Positions 36,771-46,047 of a DNA stretch of 64,000 bases are shown here, piece after piece. Below the pieces are notes generated by a model. The model made no database searches and was not told where the DNA came from. It saw only the letters and a list, made by a program, of their open reading frames with translations. This DNA is from an uncultured Saprospiraceae bacterium (GTDB lineage Bacteria; Bacteroidota; Bacteroidia; Chitinophagales; Saprospiraceae). Each line of letters begins with the position of its first letter. Within the stretch, counting starts at the first letter, position 1. A program made the position numbers and the translations under genes. Where the stretch lies: positions 62,001 to 126,000 of the forward strand of contig CALGLU010000052.1 in NCBI GenBank assembly GCA_937959275.1, given 5' to 3'.

Positions 36771-37322
36771 CTAATAAATCTCGACAACCATCTCAATCTC
36801 AACTGCAATATTCCGAGGCAAGGACCCCATACCGACAGCTGCCCGAGCATGCTTTCCCTTATCGCCAAACACCTCCACCATCAAATCTGAATAGCCATTA
36901 ATGACCTCCGGATGATTTGTAAATTCTTCTTTCGCATTAACCATACCTAAGACTTTGACAATTCGCTTGACTCGATTCAGATCACCCAAATGATCTTTTA
37001 AAACAGAAAGTTGAATAATGCCTGCTAATCGCGCCGCATCATAGCCTTCTTTTTCGGTTAAGTCACGACCAACTTTTCCTGTAATATAACCTCCTTGTGG
37101 TCGATTAGGCCCTTTGCCTGCTAGAAAAAGGAGCTTGCCAGTTTGTACGATATTCACATAGTTAGCCACTGGCGGACTTGGCGTTGACAATTCAATACCC
37201 AAATCATTCAATCTCGTCGAATAGTCAATAGTGGGAATATCTGGAGTAGCCAGTTTAGATGTTGTTGAACAAGAAATCAAGGTGCAAAAACAAAAGATAA
37301 AATATACGAATGAATACTTCAT
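36771..37322 (-). CDS. RidA/YjgF-family lipoprotein
   Basis: A RidA-fold protein of 183 residues with an N-terminal lipoprotein signal ending LISC (Cys18). RidA enzymes deaminate reactive enamines and imines in the cytoplasm; the residues usual for this activity are present (GKVGRDLTEKEGYDAARLAG, ARAAVGMGSLPRNIAVEIEMVVEIY, with the active-site arginine before AAVGMGSLP). Export with a lipid anchor is unusual for the family and is the main oddity here. It is divergent from the serine hydrolase gene. Confidence 0.82.
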   Translation of the reverse strand: MKYSFVYFIFCFCTLISCSTTSKLATPDIPTIDYSTRLNDLGIELSTPSPPVANYVNIVQTGKLLFLAGKGPNRPQGGYITGKVGRDLTEKEGYDAARLAGIIQLSVLKDHLGDLNRVKRIVKVLGMVNAKEEFTNHPEVINGYSDLMVEVFGDKGKHARAAVGMGSLPRNIAVEIEMVVEIY

Positions 37323-37367
37323 AACAGTAGATAAATTCTATTTTAGAACAAATTAAAATATTATCAC

Positions 37368-38642
37368 ATGAAGCGGTCAATAATCTATCTATTCTTTTTG
37401 TCTTTTGTGCTAGCCTGCACCTCAAACAAGCCTGCAATAACAACGCCGCAGCCAGAATTAACGGAGATATCTCCTCTTATACAAGTCACTGACCGCCAAC
37501 TCGATCACTCCTTTGATTTAGATAGATTGGCAAGATTTGATAGCTATTTAGAAAAAGAAATCCATGCGAATAAAATACCTGGAGCTGTTCTTTTAATCCA
37601 TCAGCACGGTCAGGAAGTCTATTCTAAAAGCTTTGGATCTAAAACAACAGGTGCACAGCTCGGTATGCCAAAAGACGAACTTTTTTACATTCAATCTATG
37701 ACAAAACCTATCGTCAGTATTGCTTTTATGATGCTGTATGAAGAGGGTCATTTTCAATTAACAGATAAGGTGTCTCAGTATATTCCAGAATTCAAAGAGA
37801 TGATGGTTGCCACAGAAACGACAGGCGAAGATTTTAAAACTGTCCCAGCAGAAAGTGAAATCACCATAAAGCAAGTGCTCAGCCACACTGCGGGTTTGTC
37901 GCATGGTTTGACTGGCACTGACTTAGACAATCACATTGCCAAAAATCTATATTTCTCCAATCAACAAACGATTGAAGACCGTGTAAAAACCTTAGCAAGT
38001 CTGCCCCTAATTGGCCAACCAGGCAAGCAATGGTATTATAGCGCTTCGCCAGATATACTTGCTCGGCTTATTGAAATTTTTACAGATCAAACAGCAGAAG
38101 AATTTTTACAAGAGCGATTATTTAATCCCCTTGGCATGACTGACACTGGATACAATATCAAAGCTGGACAAGAAGCCAGAAAAGCTAATCTTTATACATC
38201 GACACCCGATGGAACATTGGTCTCTGCTCAAAGGCAAACACCTGCCCAAGGACATACTGTATTTGGTGGTACACACGGTCTCTTTTCAACAGCTAAAGAT
38301 TATATGAAGTTTTGCGACATGCTTCTAAATGGAGGCTCGGCAAATGGCCATCAATTTATAGGCCGTAAAACATTAGACCTGATGACGCTCAATCACCTCA
38401 GTGATATTCCGTACTCGGCTGGAGAAGGTTTTGGCTTAGGCTTTGGTATTGTTACAGATGTTGCAGGCACAGCACGCCTAGGCTCTGAAGGGACCTACTA
38501 TTGGGGAGGTGCATTCAACACCTATTTTTTTATAGACCCAGAGGAAGATATGGCTGCCATTTTAATGATGCAATTTCAGCCATACACCGATTTCTATTCT
38601 GGCAAACTCAGACAATTTGTCTATCAAGCAATGGTAAAATAA
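37368..38642 (+). CDS. Serine hydrolase of the class C beta-lactamase family, lipoprotein
   Basis: Exported serine hydrolase of 424 residues, signal ending VLAC (Cys17). The serine-lysine pair SMTK is at 110-113 (Ser110 nucleophile), the tyrosine motif YSAS near 223 replaces the usual YxN, and HTVFGGTHGLFST corresponds to the third region. Fold is beta-lactamase/transpeptidase-like; relatives include esterases, D-amino-acid peptidases and EstB-like enzymes. The YSAS change suggests esterase- or peptidase-type activity rather than beta-lactamase. Divergent from the RidA gene with 45 bases between. Confidence 0.84.
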   Translation: MKRSIIYLFFLSFVLACTSNKPAITTPQPELTEISPLIQVTDRQLDHSFDLDRLARFDSYLEKEIHANKIPGAVLLIHQHGQEVYSKSFGSKTTGAQLGMPKDELFYIQSMTKPIVSIAFMMLYEEGHFQLTDKVSQYIPEFKEMMVATETTGEDFKTVPAESEITIKQVLSHTAGLSHGLTGTDLDNHIAKNLYFSNQQTIEDRVKTLASLPLIGQPGKQWYYSASPDILARLIEIFTDQTAEEFLQERLFNPLGMTDTGYNIKAGQEARKANLYTSTPDGTLVSAQRQTPAQGHTVFGGTHGLFSTAKDYMKFCDMLLNGGSANGHQFIGRKTLDLMTLNHLSDIPYSAGEGFGLGFGIVTDVAGTARLGSEGTYYWGGAFNTYFFIDPEEDMAAILMMQFQPYTDFYSGKLRQFVYQAMVK

Positions 38643-38707
38643 TCCTATAAGTATTAAAGCAAGTCTAATTTCAATTCGTACCTTTTAAGAAATCAATCTA
38701 GGATACC

Positions 38708-40240
38708 TTGATAAAACATCTATTACCCATCGGATTCGGACTGCTAAGCTTGTGTTATTTTTCGTGTAGTCAGAGCTCTCCTGCTTCTGAGAGACTGCCA
38801 AACATTGTCTACATATTAGCGGACGATCTAGGCTATGGTGATTTGAGTTGCCTAAATCCTAATTCCAAAATACAGACCGCTAACATAGATAAATTAGCTA
38901 CTGAAGGGATTCGATTTACGGATGCCCATAGTGGTTCCTCAGTTTGTACACCGACACGATATGGCGTTATGACTGGCAGGTATTCTTGGCGATCAGCCCT
39001 AAAGCAAGGTGTTACATGGACGAATGACAAACACATCATCCCATCAGATCGATTAACGGTTGCCTCCATGCTTCAATCATTAAATTATTCGACTGCCTGT
39101 GTTGGCAAGTGGCATTTGGGATTGGATTGGCAAGTTGATGCTGATGGGAATATGCTTTGGGATCTACCGATATCAAATGGACCTAATTCAAATGGCTTTG
39201 ATTATTTTTATGGGATAAAGGCATCTCTTGATATACCACCTTATTTTTATATCGAAAATAATCAAATCACAGCCAAGACGATTGACTCCATCGAATATTC
39301 GCCACCACCCACTAAATTTTGGAGAGCGGGCCCAATCGGCGATGACTTTGTGATGGAGGAAGTGCTCCCGACTCTAATGCAGAAATCTGTTGGATTTATA
39401 AAAGAACAGAAAGATAATGAGGATCCATTCTTTTTATATTTTCCGCTGCCAGCACCTCATACACCGATTATTCCCACATCCGAATTTCTTGGTAGATCAG
39501 GTACGAATGTTTATGGTGATTTTGTCTTTATGGTGGATCATGTTGTCGGTGAAGTGATGCGAGCTCTAGAGGAGACAGGACAAGCAGACAATACACTAAT
39601 TATTTTCACAAATGATAATGGCTGTTCGCCAAATGCGGGCTTTGAAGAGCTAGCTGCTTTAGGGCACCATCCTAGCTATGAATATAGAGGTCACAAAGCA
39701 GATATTTATGAGGGTGGAAATCGGGTGCCTTTTATTGCGCGTTGGCCAGCAAAGATCAAAGCGGGTAGAATATCCAATGAAGTCATTTGCTTAACAGATT
39801 TCATGGCAACTGCTGCAGATATGGTAAATTATGATTTGCCAGATGAAGCTGCAGAAGATAGCTATAGCCTACTGCCTATTTTATTAGACGAGGCGCATGA
39901 TCAGCCGTTGAGGGAAGCAACAATTCATCATTCAGTGAATGGTTCTTTTGCTATACGCAAGGATGAGTGGAAGCTCATATTCTGTCCAGGATCAGGAGGA
40001 TGGAGTTTCCCACAACCAGATACTGCATTTGTCATGGATTTACCTCGAGTCCAGCTTTACAATCTTTCTGAAGATATTGGAGAACAAACCAATCTGGAGG
40101 CCACGCATAAAACGAAGGTCGATGAATTGACTGCGTTGGCGGAAGACTATATTAAAAGAGGTAGAAGTACACCAGGAATTGATCAAACGAATGAAGGGGA
40201 AACTCATTTGTTTTACCAACAAATCAAGAGATTAAAATAG
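38708..40240 (+). CDS. Formylglycine-dependent sulfatase 1
   Basis: Exported sulfatase of the S1 family, 510 residues. The start is TTG at 38708, giving a lipoprotein-like signal YFSC (Cys20). The modification motif CTPTR places the formylglycine precursor at Cys80. Metal-site ADD at 38-40, HLGLDW after VGKW and FTNDNG downstream support it. The substrate is a sulfated polysaccharide or ester, not readable here. It is the first of three sulfatases within 8 kb and is followed 76 bases later by the second. Activation needs a formylglycine-generating enzyme or anSME, which is not encoded in the window. Confidence 0.88.
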   Translation: MIKHLLPIGFGLLSLCYFSCSQSSPASERLPNIVYILADDLGYGDLSCLNPNSKIQTANIDKLATEGIRFTDAHSGSSVCTPTRYGVMTGRYSWRSALKQGVTWTNDKHIIPSDRLTVASMLQSLNYSTACVGKWHLGLDWQVDADGNMLWDLPISNGPNSNGFDYFYGIKASLDIPPYFYIENNQITAKTIDSIEYSPPPTKFWRAGPIGDDFVMEEVLPTLMQKSVGFIKEQKDNEDPFFLYFPLPAPHTPIIPTSEFLGRSGTNVYGDFVFMVDHVVGEVMRALEETGQADNTLIIFTNDNGCSPNAGFEELAALGHHPSYEYRGHKADIYEGGNRVPFIARWPAKIKAGRISNEVICLTDFMATAADMVNYDLPDEAAEDSYSLLPILLDEAHDQPLREATIHHSVNGSFAIRKDEWKLIFCPGSGGWSFPQPDTAFVMDLPRVQLYNLSEDIGEQTNLEATHKTKVDELTALAEDYIKRGRSTPGIDQTNEGETHLFYQQIKRLK

Positions 40241-40316
40241 ATTTTAAGACAAATTGCATAATTAAAAGATGAAGTTCTTTATCTTAATTCAATAACGTAA
40301 AATATAAGTACAGACT

Positions 40317-42002
40317 ATGAAAAGATGTTGTGCAATCATACTGGTGACTCTGGTATATGTATTGAATGCTTGTTCTCCCAAAACAACAGTTCCTGAAGCT
40401 AATGCTCAAATTGTTTCAAACGGTACGCAAGCTCAAACAACGGATAACTCATCCAAGAAAAAGAAGAGGCCTAACATCGTATTCATTATGTCTGATGATC
40501 ATGCTTACCAAGCCATCAGTGCCTATACGGATCATTTGATTCAAACACCTAATATCGATAGGCTGGCGAATGAGGGTATGTTGTTTACAAATGCTTGTGT
40601 GACAAATTCAATCTGTGCGCCATCGAGAGCAGTCATTTTATCAGGCAAGCACAGCCACCTAAATGGGAAAATAGATAACATCTTTCCCTTCGACACAACA
40701 CAGATTACATTTCCACAACTGCTACAGGAGAGCGGCTATCAAACAGCCATGTTTGGGAAACTCCATTTTGGTAATAACCCAAAAGGCTTTGATCAGTTTA
40801 AAATTTTACCTGGACAAGGCTGGTATTACAATCCAGATTTCATAACTAAAGATGAAGGTCGAGTCAACATAGAAGGTTATACTAGTGACATTATAACGGA
40901 TATGACGCTCGATTGGCTAAAGGAAGAACGAACTGAAGAGGATCCTTTTTTACTCATGTATTTACATAAAGCTCCTCATCGAGAGTGGTTACCAGCTAAG
41001 CGACATTATACAGAATATATCAATAAAACATTTCCTGAGCCATCCACTTTGTTTGATAATTATGAAGGAAGAGGGCGTGCAGCAAAGGAAGCAGAGATGA
41101 ATTTGTTGACGCACATGAATTGGGCTGGAGATTCTAAGATACCCCCTGAAGTGATGGATGAACTTGGTATTCCACAAACCTCTAACTGGGATCATGCTGC
41201 GTATCAACGTACAATAGGGCGATTGACCGAAGGGCAAAAAGCGGATTGGGATAAGATCTATAATCCGATGATAGAGGAATTTAAAAAGAACTATTCATCA
41301 ATGAGTCAAATGGAATTAATGAAATGGCGATATCAGCGATATATGCAGGATTATCTTGGTTCGATTGCTGCAGTCGATGAGGGTGTTGGTGAGGTGCTGG
41401 ATTATCTTGATGAGTCCGGCCTTAGTGAAAATACGATTGTTGTCTATACTTCGGATCAAGGATTTTACTTGGGCGAGCATGGCTGGTTTGACAAGCGATT
41501 TATTTATAATGAATCTTTCAAAACGCCTTTACTTGTCAGATGGCCAACTGTCATTAAGCCTGGCACGGTGAACACACAGATGGTTCAGAATTTAGATTTT
41601 GCAACGACATTTTTAGATGCGGCTGGTCTCACTGCTCCACCCGATATGCAAGGTGAAACACTTCTTCCATTATTTAATGGAGAAACAGAAGGCTTTAGGG
41701 ATGCCGTGTATTATCATTATTACGAATATCCATCTGTACATATGGTCAAAAGGCATTACGCGATTGTTACCGAAGAGTATAAGCTCGCACATTTCTACTA
41801 CGATGTAGATGAATGGGAACTTTATGATCGAAAAGCAGATATTCATGAAATGCAAAATGTTTATCACAAACCTGAATATGCTGAAACTGTCATCAAGTTA
41901 AAAGCTCAATTAACAGATTTACGCATAAAATACAAGGACTCTCCTGAATTGGATCAAATGTATATTGAAAAATATAAGGAATTAAAGCGTTGGGATAAAT
42001 AA
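40317..42002 (+). CDS. Formylglycine-dependent sulfatase 2
   Basis: Exported sulfatase of 561 residues with lipoprotein signal LNAC (Cys19). The motif CAPSR is at Cys100, and the N-terminal metal site SDDHAY at 59-64. The C-terminal part has YTSDQGFYLGEHGWFDKRFIYNESFKTPLLVRWP, usual for the iduronate-sulfatase/N-acetylglucosamine-6-sulfatase-like groups. A spacer (28-48) rich in T, Q and K separates anchor and catalytic domain. Probably in the same transcript as sulfatase 1. Confidence 0.88.
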   Translation: MKRCCAIILVTLVYVLNACSPKTTVPEANAQIVSNGTQAQTTDNSSKKKKRPNIVFIMSDDHAYQAISAYTDHLIQTPNIDRLANEGMLFTNACVTNSICAPSRAVILSGKHSHLNGKIDNIFPFDTTQITFPQLLQESGYQTAMFGKLHFGNNPKGFDQFKILPGQGWYYNPDFITKDEGRVNIEGYTSDIITDMTLDWLKEERTEEDPFLLMYLHKAPHREWLPAKRHYTEYINKTFPEPSTLFDNYEGRGRAAKEAEMNLLTHMNWAGDSKIPPEVMDELGIPQTSNWDHAAYQRTIGRLTEGQKADWDKIYNPMIEEFKKNYSSMSQMELMKWRYQRYMQDYLGSIAAVDEGVGEVLDYLDESGLSENTIVVYTSDQGFYLGEHGWFDKRFIYNESFKTPLLVRWPTVIKPGTVNTQMVQNLDFATTFLDAAGLTAPPDMQGETLLPLFNGETEGFRDAVYYHYYEYPSVHMVKRHYAIVTEEYKLAHFYYDVDEWELYDRKADIHEMQNVYHKPEYAETVIKLKAQLTDLRIKYKDSPELDQMYIEKYKELKRWDK

Positions 42003-42100
42003 AAATTAGTTTTATATTTGGACAACACCTAATCTGCGGACGAATCGAAACACTCAACTTTCCTTTTCGTTGATTTCAATTATTTTACTATTTATGTAAT

Positions 42101-44239
42101 ATGAAAATGTTTGTGCGCATTGCACTTTTATTCTTGTGTAGCTGGTTGGCACAGCTAGTCTCCGCCACACCTATAGATAATATTGAAATAACAATAGATA
42201 GTATTAAATTGCTGCACATTCGTGCTATAAAGGAAAAGGATACGGACACGAACAAAGCAATCATTACCATACGTCAAGCTATAGATTTGGCAAATTCTAT
42301 TCAACATGATTCCTTGATTCAAAGAACAAAGAATACATACAGTTTGTATCTGATGATGCAAACGCAGTACGATAAATCAAAAGAAATTATATTAGATATT
42401 TTGCCTTATTATGAAGAGCAAGGTAGAAATTTTCATTTAGGCGTTCTATACAATAGACTTGGTTACATTGACTCAAAACTGAATAACTATACCCAAGCCT
42501 ATACGTATTTAACAAAAGCATTGAGTGTTCTGCCAGAAGGTAAATTTAGGCAACAAGGCATATCTCACGCATACTTATGTGATGTACTCGTCAATTCAGG
42601 AAATTATCAAGAAGCATTAAAGCATATTGAAATCTCATTAGAGCTTCTCCGAAAATCAAAAAATGAACAATACCTAACAATGGCAATGACCGAGCTAGGA
42701 AAGTTGCATTTCAAAATAAAAGACTACGAACAAGCACAAACAGTCTTCAAACAATCGCTAGAGAACAAAATTATCAATGATCAATTCAAAATCCTGCCAA
42801 CGCTACATCTGGGAATTATAGAGTATGAACTACACCATGCAGAAAAGGCATCGATCTATCTTCTAGATGCTAAAGACTTAATGCTAAAAACTGGAAACAT
42901 ATATGAGTTGTCCACAGTATATCTATACCTTAGTCAAATTGAAAACGATCAAGGCAATTATCAAAAAGCTCTTCAGTTAGCAGAAACCTCTCTTCAAATT
43001 GCGGAAGAGCATCAATTGAGTAGACAAGAGCAGCTGTCTAAACTATTATTAGCTGCCTTAAGTCAAGAAAACAGCGATTATTACAAAGCGATTAACTATT
43101 GCTCTGAAGTGCTAGATTACACAAGAACCAATCAAGATTTTGAATTGCAATCAAAAGCATTTGATAGACTGGCTGAGGCACATGCTAAACTTGGTAACTA
43201 TAAACAGTCATACCAGTATAAATCTGAGCATCAAAAAACGAATGAACTTTCCCATAATTCAAAAAACATCATTGATGTTACCGGAAAAACGACAAAGTAC
43301 AGGCTAGGAAAGGAGCATGAAGTACAAGAAAAAGCTAAAGAGTCTGAATTAAAAATGAGCAAATTTATTCGAAACGTTGTCATAGGCTTTAGCTTGTTGT
43401 TGAGCATATTTACATTCCTTCTTTCGAAAGTCAATAAAAAGAAAAAACTAGCTATTCAACAATTAGAGATCAACAACCTACTGTTACAAAAAACCGAAAC
43501 TGAATTAGATCAAGCCAATCAACAGCTAACTGAAAAGAATAAAAAATTAGAGTCATATATCGACGTTAATTTACAACTTGAAAATTTTGCACATATTGCT
43601 TCACACGATTTAAAAGCCCCCTTAAGAGAACAAGCTAGTTTTATTCAGCTATTAGAAAAAAATACGCTTTTAACGATTACTGAAAAAGACAGAGACTACT
43701 TAAGTTATATCAGCCGTTGCAACTCAGACATGCAGACTCTTATCGAAGACATGATTGAATATTCTCTCATTAAATCAGACGACTATATCCTTGAGACGAT
43801 TAATCCTGAATTGATAGTGAAGAAAGCAGAATACCTTAACAGAGATCTCATACATAAGGAAGGCGCTAAAATCATAATACATAACATGCCAGGACTAATT
43901 GAGGCAGACTCAAAAAAGATTACGGTTGTATTCCGCAATCTAATCCACAATAGCTTAACGTATACTCAAAAAGGGATCGAACCAATCATCGAAATAGGCT
44001 GTAACAAACAGGCTGATTCATATATATTTTATGTTAAAGATAATGGACAAGGCATTCACCCTAATTATAGAGACGATATATTCGATGTTTTCAAACGATT
44101 CCCTAATGAACCAAATGCGAGGGGCAATGGACTTGGCTTAGCTATGGTAAAGCATGTAATTGAAAAACACCAAGGCCAAATCTGGCTCGAATCTGAAACA
44201 AAGAAAGGCAGCACTTTTTACTTTTCAATAGCAGCCTAG
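42101..44239 (+). CDS. TPR-containing membrane histidine kinase
   Basis: Transmembrane two-component sensor of 712 residues. A signal peptide (1-22) is followed by a periplasmic tetratricopeptide-repeat array (about 70-375, for example YTQAYTYLTKALSVL, YQEALKHIEISLELL, YEQAQTVFKQSLENK, YQKALQLAETSLQIA). One membrane helix (about 422-444) leads to a coiled coil and the DHp site FAHIASHDLKAPLREQ with His502. N-box FRNLIHNSLTYT, G1 VKDNGQGI and G2 GNGLGLAMV complete the ATPase. No response regulator is adjacent. The last codon is followed by TAG that belongs to the inverted repeat of a MITE-like element, so the native end may have been different. It may control the neighbouring sulfatases, but this is inferred only. 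Confidence 0.88.
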   Translation: MKMFVRIALLFLCSWLAQLVSATPIDNIEITIDSIKLLHIRAIKEKDTDTNKAIITIRQAIDLANSIQHDSLIQRTKNTYSLYLMMQTQYDKSKEIILDILPYYEEQGRNFHLGVLYNRLGYIDSKLNNYTQAYTYLTKALSVLPEGKFRQQGISHAYLCDVLVNSGNYQEALKHIEISLELLRKSKNEQYLTMAMTELGKLHFKIKDYEQAQTVFKQSLENKIINDQFKILPTLHLGIIEYELHHAEKASIYLLDAKDLMLKTGNIYELSTVYLYLSQIENDQGNYQKALQLAETSLQIAEEHQLSRQEQLSKLLLAALSQENSDYYKAINYCSEVLDYTRTNQDFELQSKAFDRLAEAHAKLGNYKQSYQYKSEHQKTNELSHNSKNIIDVTGKTTKYRLGKEHEVQEKAKESELKMSKFIRNVVIGFSLLLSIFTFLLSKVNKKKKLAIQQLEINNLLLQKTETELDQANQQLTEKNKKLESYIDVNLQLENFAHIASHDLKAPLREQASFIQLLEKNTLLTITEKDRDYLSYISRCNSDMQTLIEDMIEYSLIKSDDYILETINPELIVKKAEYLNRDLIHKEGAKIIIHNMPGLIEADSKKITVVFRNLIHNSLTYTQKGIEPIIEIGCNKQADSYIFYVKDNGQGIHPNYRDDIFDVFKRFPNEPNARGNGLGLAMVKHVIEKHQGQIWLESETKKGSTFYFSIAA

Positions 44240-44401
44240 TGCCTCAAGAACTAAATATCTAGCCATATTAAATTTTTCTTTTCCGCCTTCTCTACGTTAC
44301 AGAACCGACCTTGATAGCTTTGGCTATCAAAGCGAAACTGTGCCTTGAGTAGACGAAAAATAACTACTTTCATACAGCCATTTATTTAGTGCTTGAGGCA
44401 C
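44239..44401. mobile_element. MITE-like element, copy 1
   Basis: Non-coding element of 163 bases flanked by TA (44237-44238 and 44402-44403). The ends are inverted repeats: GTGCCTCAAG at the left against CTTGAGGCAC at the right, extended with one mismatch through ACTAAATA/TATTTAGT to about 19 bases. An internal hairpin TTGATAGC, TTTG, GCTATCAA sits at 44311-44330. TA flanks and terminal inverted repeats match non-autonomous elements mobilised by IS630/Tc1-mariner transposases, by analogy. Confidence 0.75.
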
Positions 44402-44403
44402 TA

Positions 44404-44567
44404 GTGCCTCCAGAACTAAATATACAGCCATTTTAAATTGTTCTTTCCCGCCTTCTCTGCGTTACAAAACCGGCCTTGATACCATTGGGCTATCAAAGCG
44501 AAACTGTGCCTTGAGTAGACGAAAAATAACTGCTTTCATACAGTCATTTATTTAGTACTTGAGACAC
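44404..44567. mobile_element. MITE-like element, copy 2
   Basis: Second copy, 164 bases, immediately after copy 1 and sharing the TA between them; TA at 44568-44569 closes it. About 90 percent identical to copy 1. Terminal repeats GTGCCTCCAG and CTTGAGACAC are more degenerate. The internal hairpin is also altered (TTGATA, CCATTGGGC, TATCAA). Confidence 0.72.
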
Positions 44568-44585
44568 TAATATGTATAACTAATA

Positions 44586-46037
44586 TTATTCAATACTTTC
44601 TACAACTCCGGGTTCTCGGTTTTCAAGGCCCTCTCTATCTGTAGCAGCATCACCTAATCTCACTCGAAAACTCTCAGCAATGGCTTCTAGTTTTTCAACC
44701 TGCTCGGGATGATCCTCATAGACATTCTGGGTTTCTTTCATATCTGTATCCAGATGATATAATTCTGGATCTATAATCGTGGTATGTTCATATGGTATAG
44801 GTACACCATCGTCTGTCCCAATATTGTCATTTAGTGTCCTATATTTATGCGGAAGTATTAATTTCCAGCCATTACTGTACACAGCCTGCAAATGATTCCT
44901 ATTATAATAAAAAGCGTATGTATCGTCTGGGTTGTCGTTTATCTCACCAGATATTAAAGGCCACATATTGTGACCATCAATTATCTTAGCTGGCTGATCC
45001 GCTTGGATAAGATCTGCAATAGTCGGCAATAAATCAATCGTCATAAATGCTGCATCTGACTCTCTACCCTTTTTAATTTTTCCGGGCATATGCATTACAC
45101 ATGGTACTCGTGTTCCGCCTTCCCAATTCGTACCCTTCCCTTCCCTTAATGGCTCAGCAGAGCCAGAATGACCACCATAAGACAGCCATGGTCCATTATC
45201 AGAGGTGAAAATAAACAGCGTATTTTCTACGAGATCATGTCGCTCTAAGGCCTTCACTAACTCTCCGACCGACCAATCAATTTCAGAAATCACATCACCA
45301 TACAAACCTCTTTCTGAGCTACCTTTAAATTGGTCTGATACAAATAAAGGCACATGGGGCTGCGGGTGTGGCACATATAAAAAGAATGGATTATTCGCAT
45401 TCTTTTCAATGAAGGCAACAGCTCGCTTAGTCAGATCGACTGTTAATTCAGATTGGTCTTCGAGGTTTTCCACGACTTCATACCCATCCATTAAAGGCAA
45501 ATCAGGAAAGTCGAATATAGAATCTTGCCAAGGGTGGAGGGGCCACATATCATTAGAATACGGAATACCGAAATATTCGTCAAAGCCATGCCTCAATGGA
45601 TTAAATTCGTCTAGATGACCTAAATGCCATTTACCAAAAATGCCTGTGCTATAACCTTTGGATTTACAGACTTCTGCAAGGGTTGTTTCTTCATCTGCAA
45701 TACCAACCGTCGCCGTCGGCATTAAGGCACCATGCAGACCCAATCGATTGGGATAACAACCAGTAAGTAGCGACGCTCTGGATGCGGAGCACACTGGCTG
45801 AGCGGTATGAAAATTTGTGAATTTTGTGCCATTAGCAGCCAGCTTATCTATATGCGGAGTCTTTATGTCTGGCGAACCAAAACAACCAAGATCTTGATAG
45901 CCCTGATCGTCAGTAAAAACGATGACAATATTCGGAAGTCGATTTGAGTGGTCAATTCGTTCAGTTGTCTTGTCAACACAAGAGTAGCAAAGAAAAGCTA
46001 AGCTAGGCAAAAAGAAGAGTAACTTGAGATAATTCAT
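44586..46037 (-). CDS. Formylglycine-dependent sulfatase 3
   Basis: Exported sulfatase of 483 residues. The ATG at 46037 is chosen because it follows the outer-membrane protein gene by ten bases and gives a lipoprotein signal CYSC (Cys20); a longer frame from 46073 would overlap that gene. The motif CSASR puts the formylglycine precursor at Cys83; FTDDQGY and FTSDNGP complete the site. Unlike sulfatases 1 and 2, it pairs with the upstream beta-barrel gene in one likely operon. Confidence 0.86.
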   Translation of the reverse strand: MNYLKLLFFLPSLAFLCYSCVDKTTERIDHSNRLPNIVIVFTDDQGYQDLGCFGSPDIKTPHIDKLAANGTKFTNFHTAQPVCSASRASLLTGCYPNRLGLHGALMPTATVGIADEETTLAEVCKSKGYSTGIFGKWHLGHLDEFNPLRHGFDEYFGIPYSNDMWPLHPWQDSIFDFPDLPLMDGYEVVENLEDQSELTVDLTKRAVAFIEKNANNPFFLYVPHPQPHVPLFVSDQFKGSSERGLYGDVISEIDWSVGELVKALERHDLVENTLFIFTSDNGPWLSYGGHSGSAEPLREGKGTNWEGGTRVPCVMHMPGKIKKGRESDAAFMTIDLLPTIADLIQADQPAKIIDGHNMWPLISGEINDNPDDTYAFYYNRNHLQAVYSNGWKLILPHKYRTLNDNIGTDDGVPIPYEHTTIIDPELYHLDTDMKETQNVYEDHPEQVEKLEAIAESFRVRLGDAATDREGLENREPGVVESIE

Positions 46038-46047
46038 CCTTACCAAA

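Noticed and set aside
45205-45618. 137-residue open frame opposite sulfatase 3
   Set aside because: It is antisense to a conserved enzyme and has no recognisable domain.
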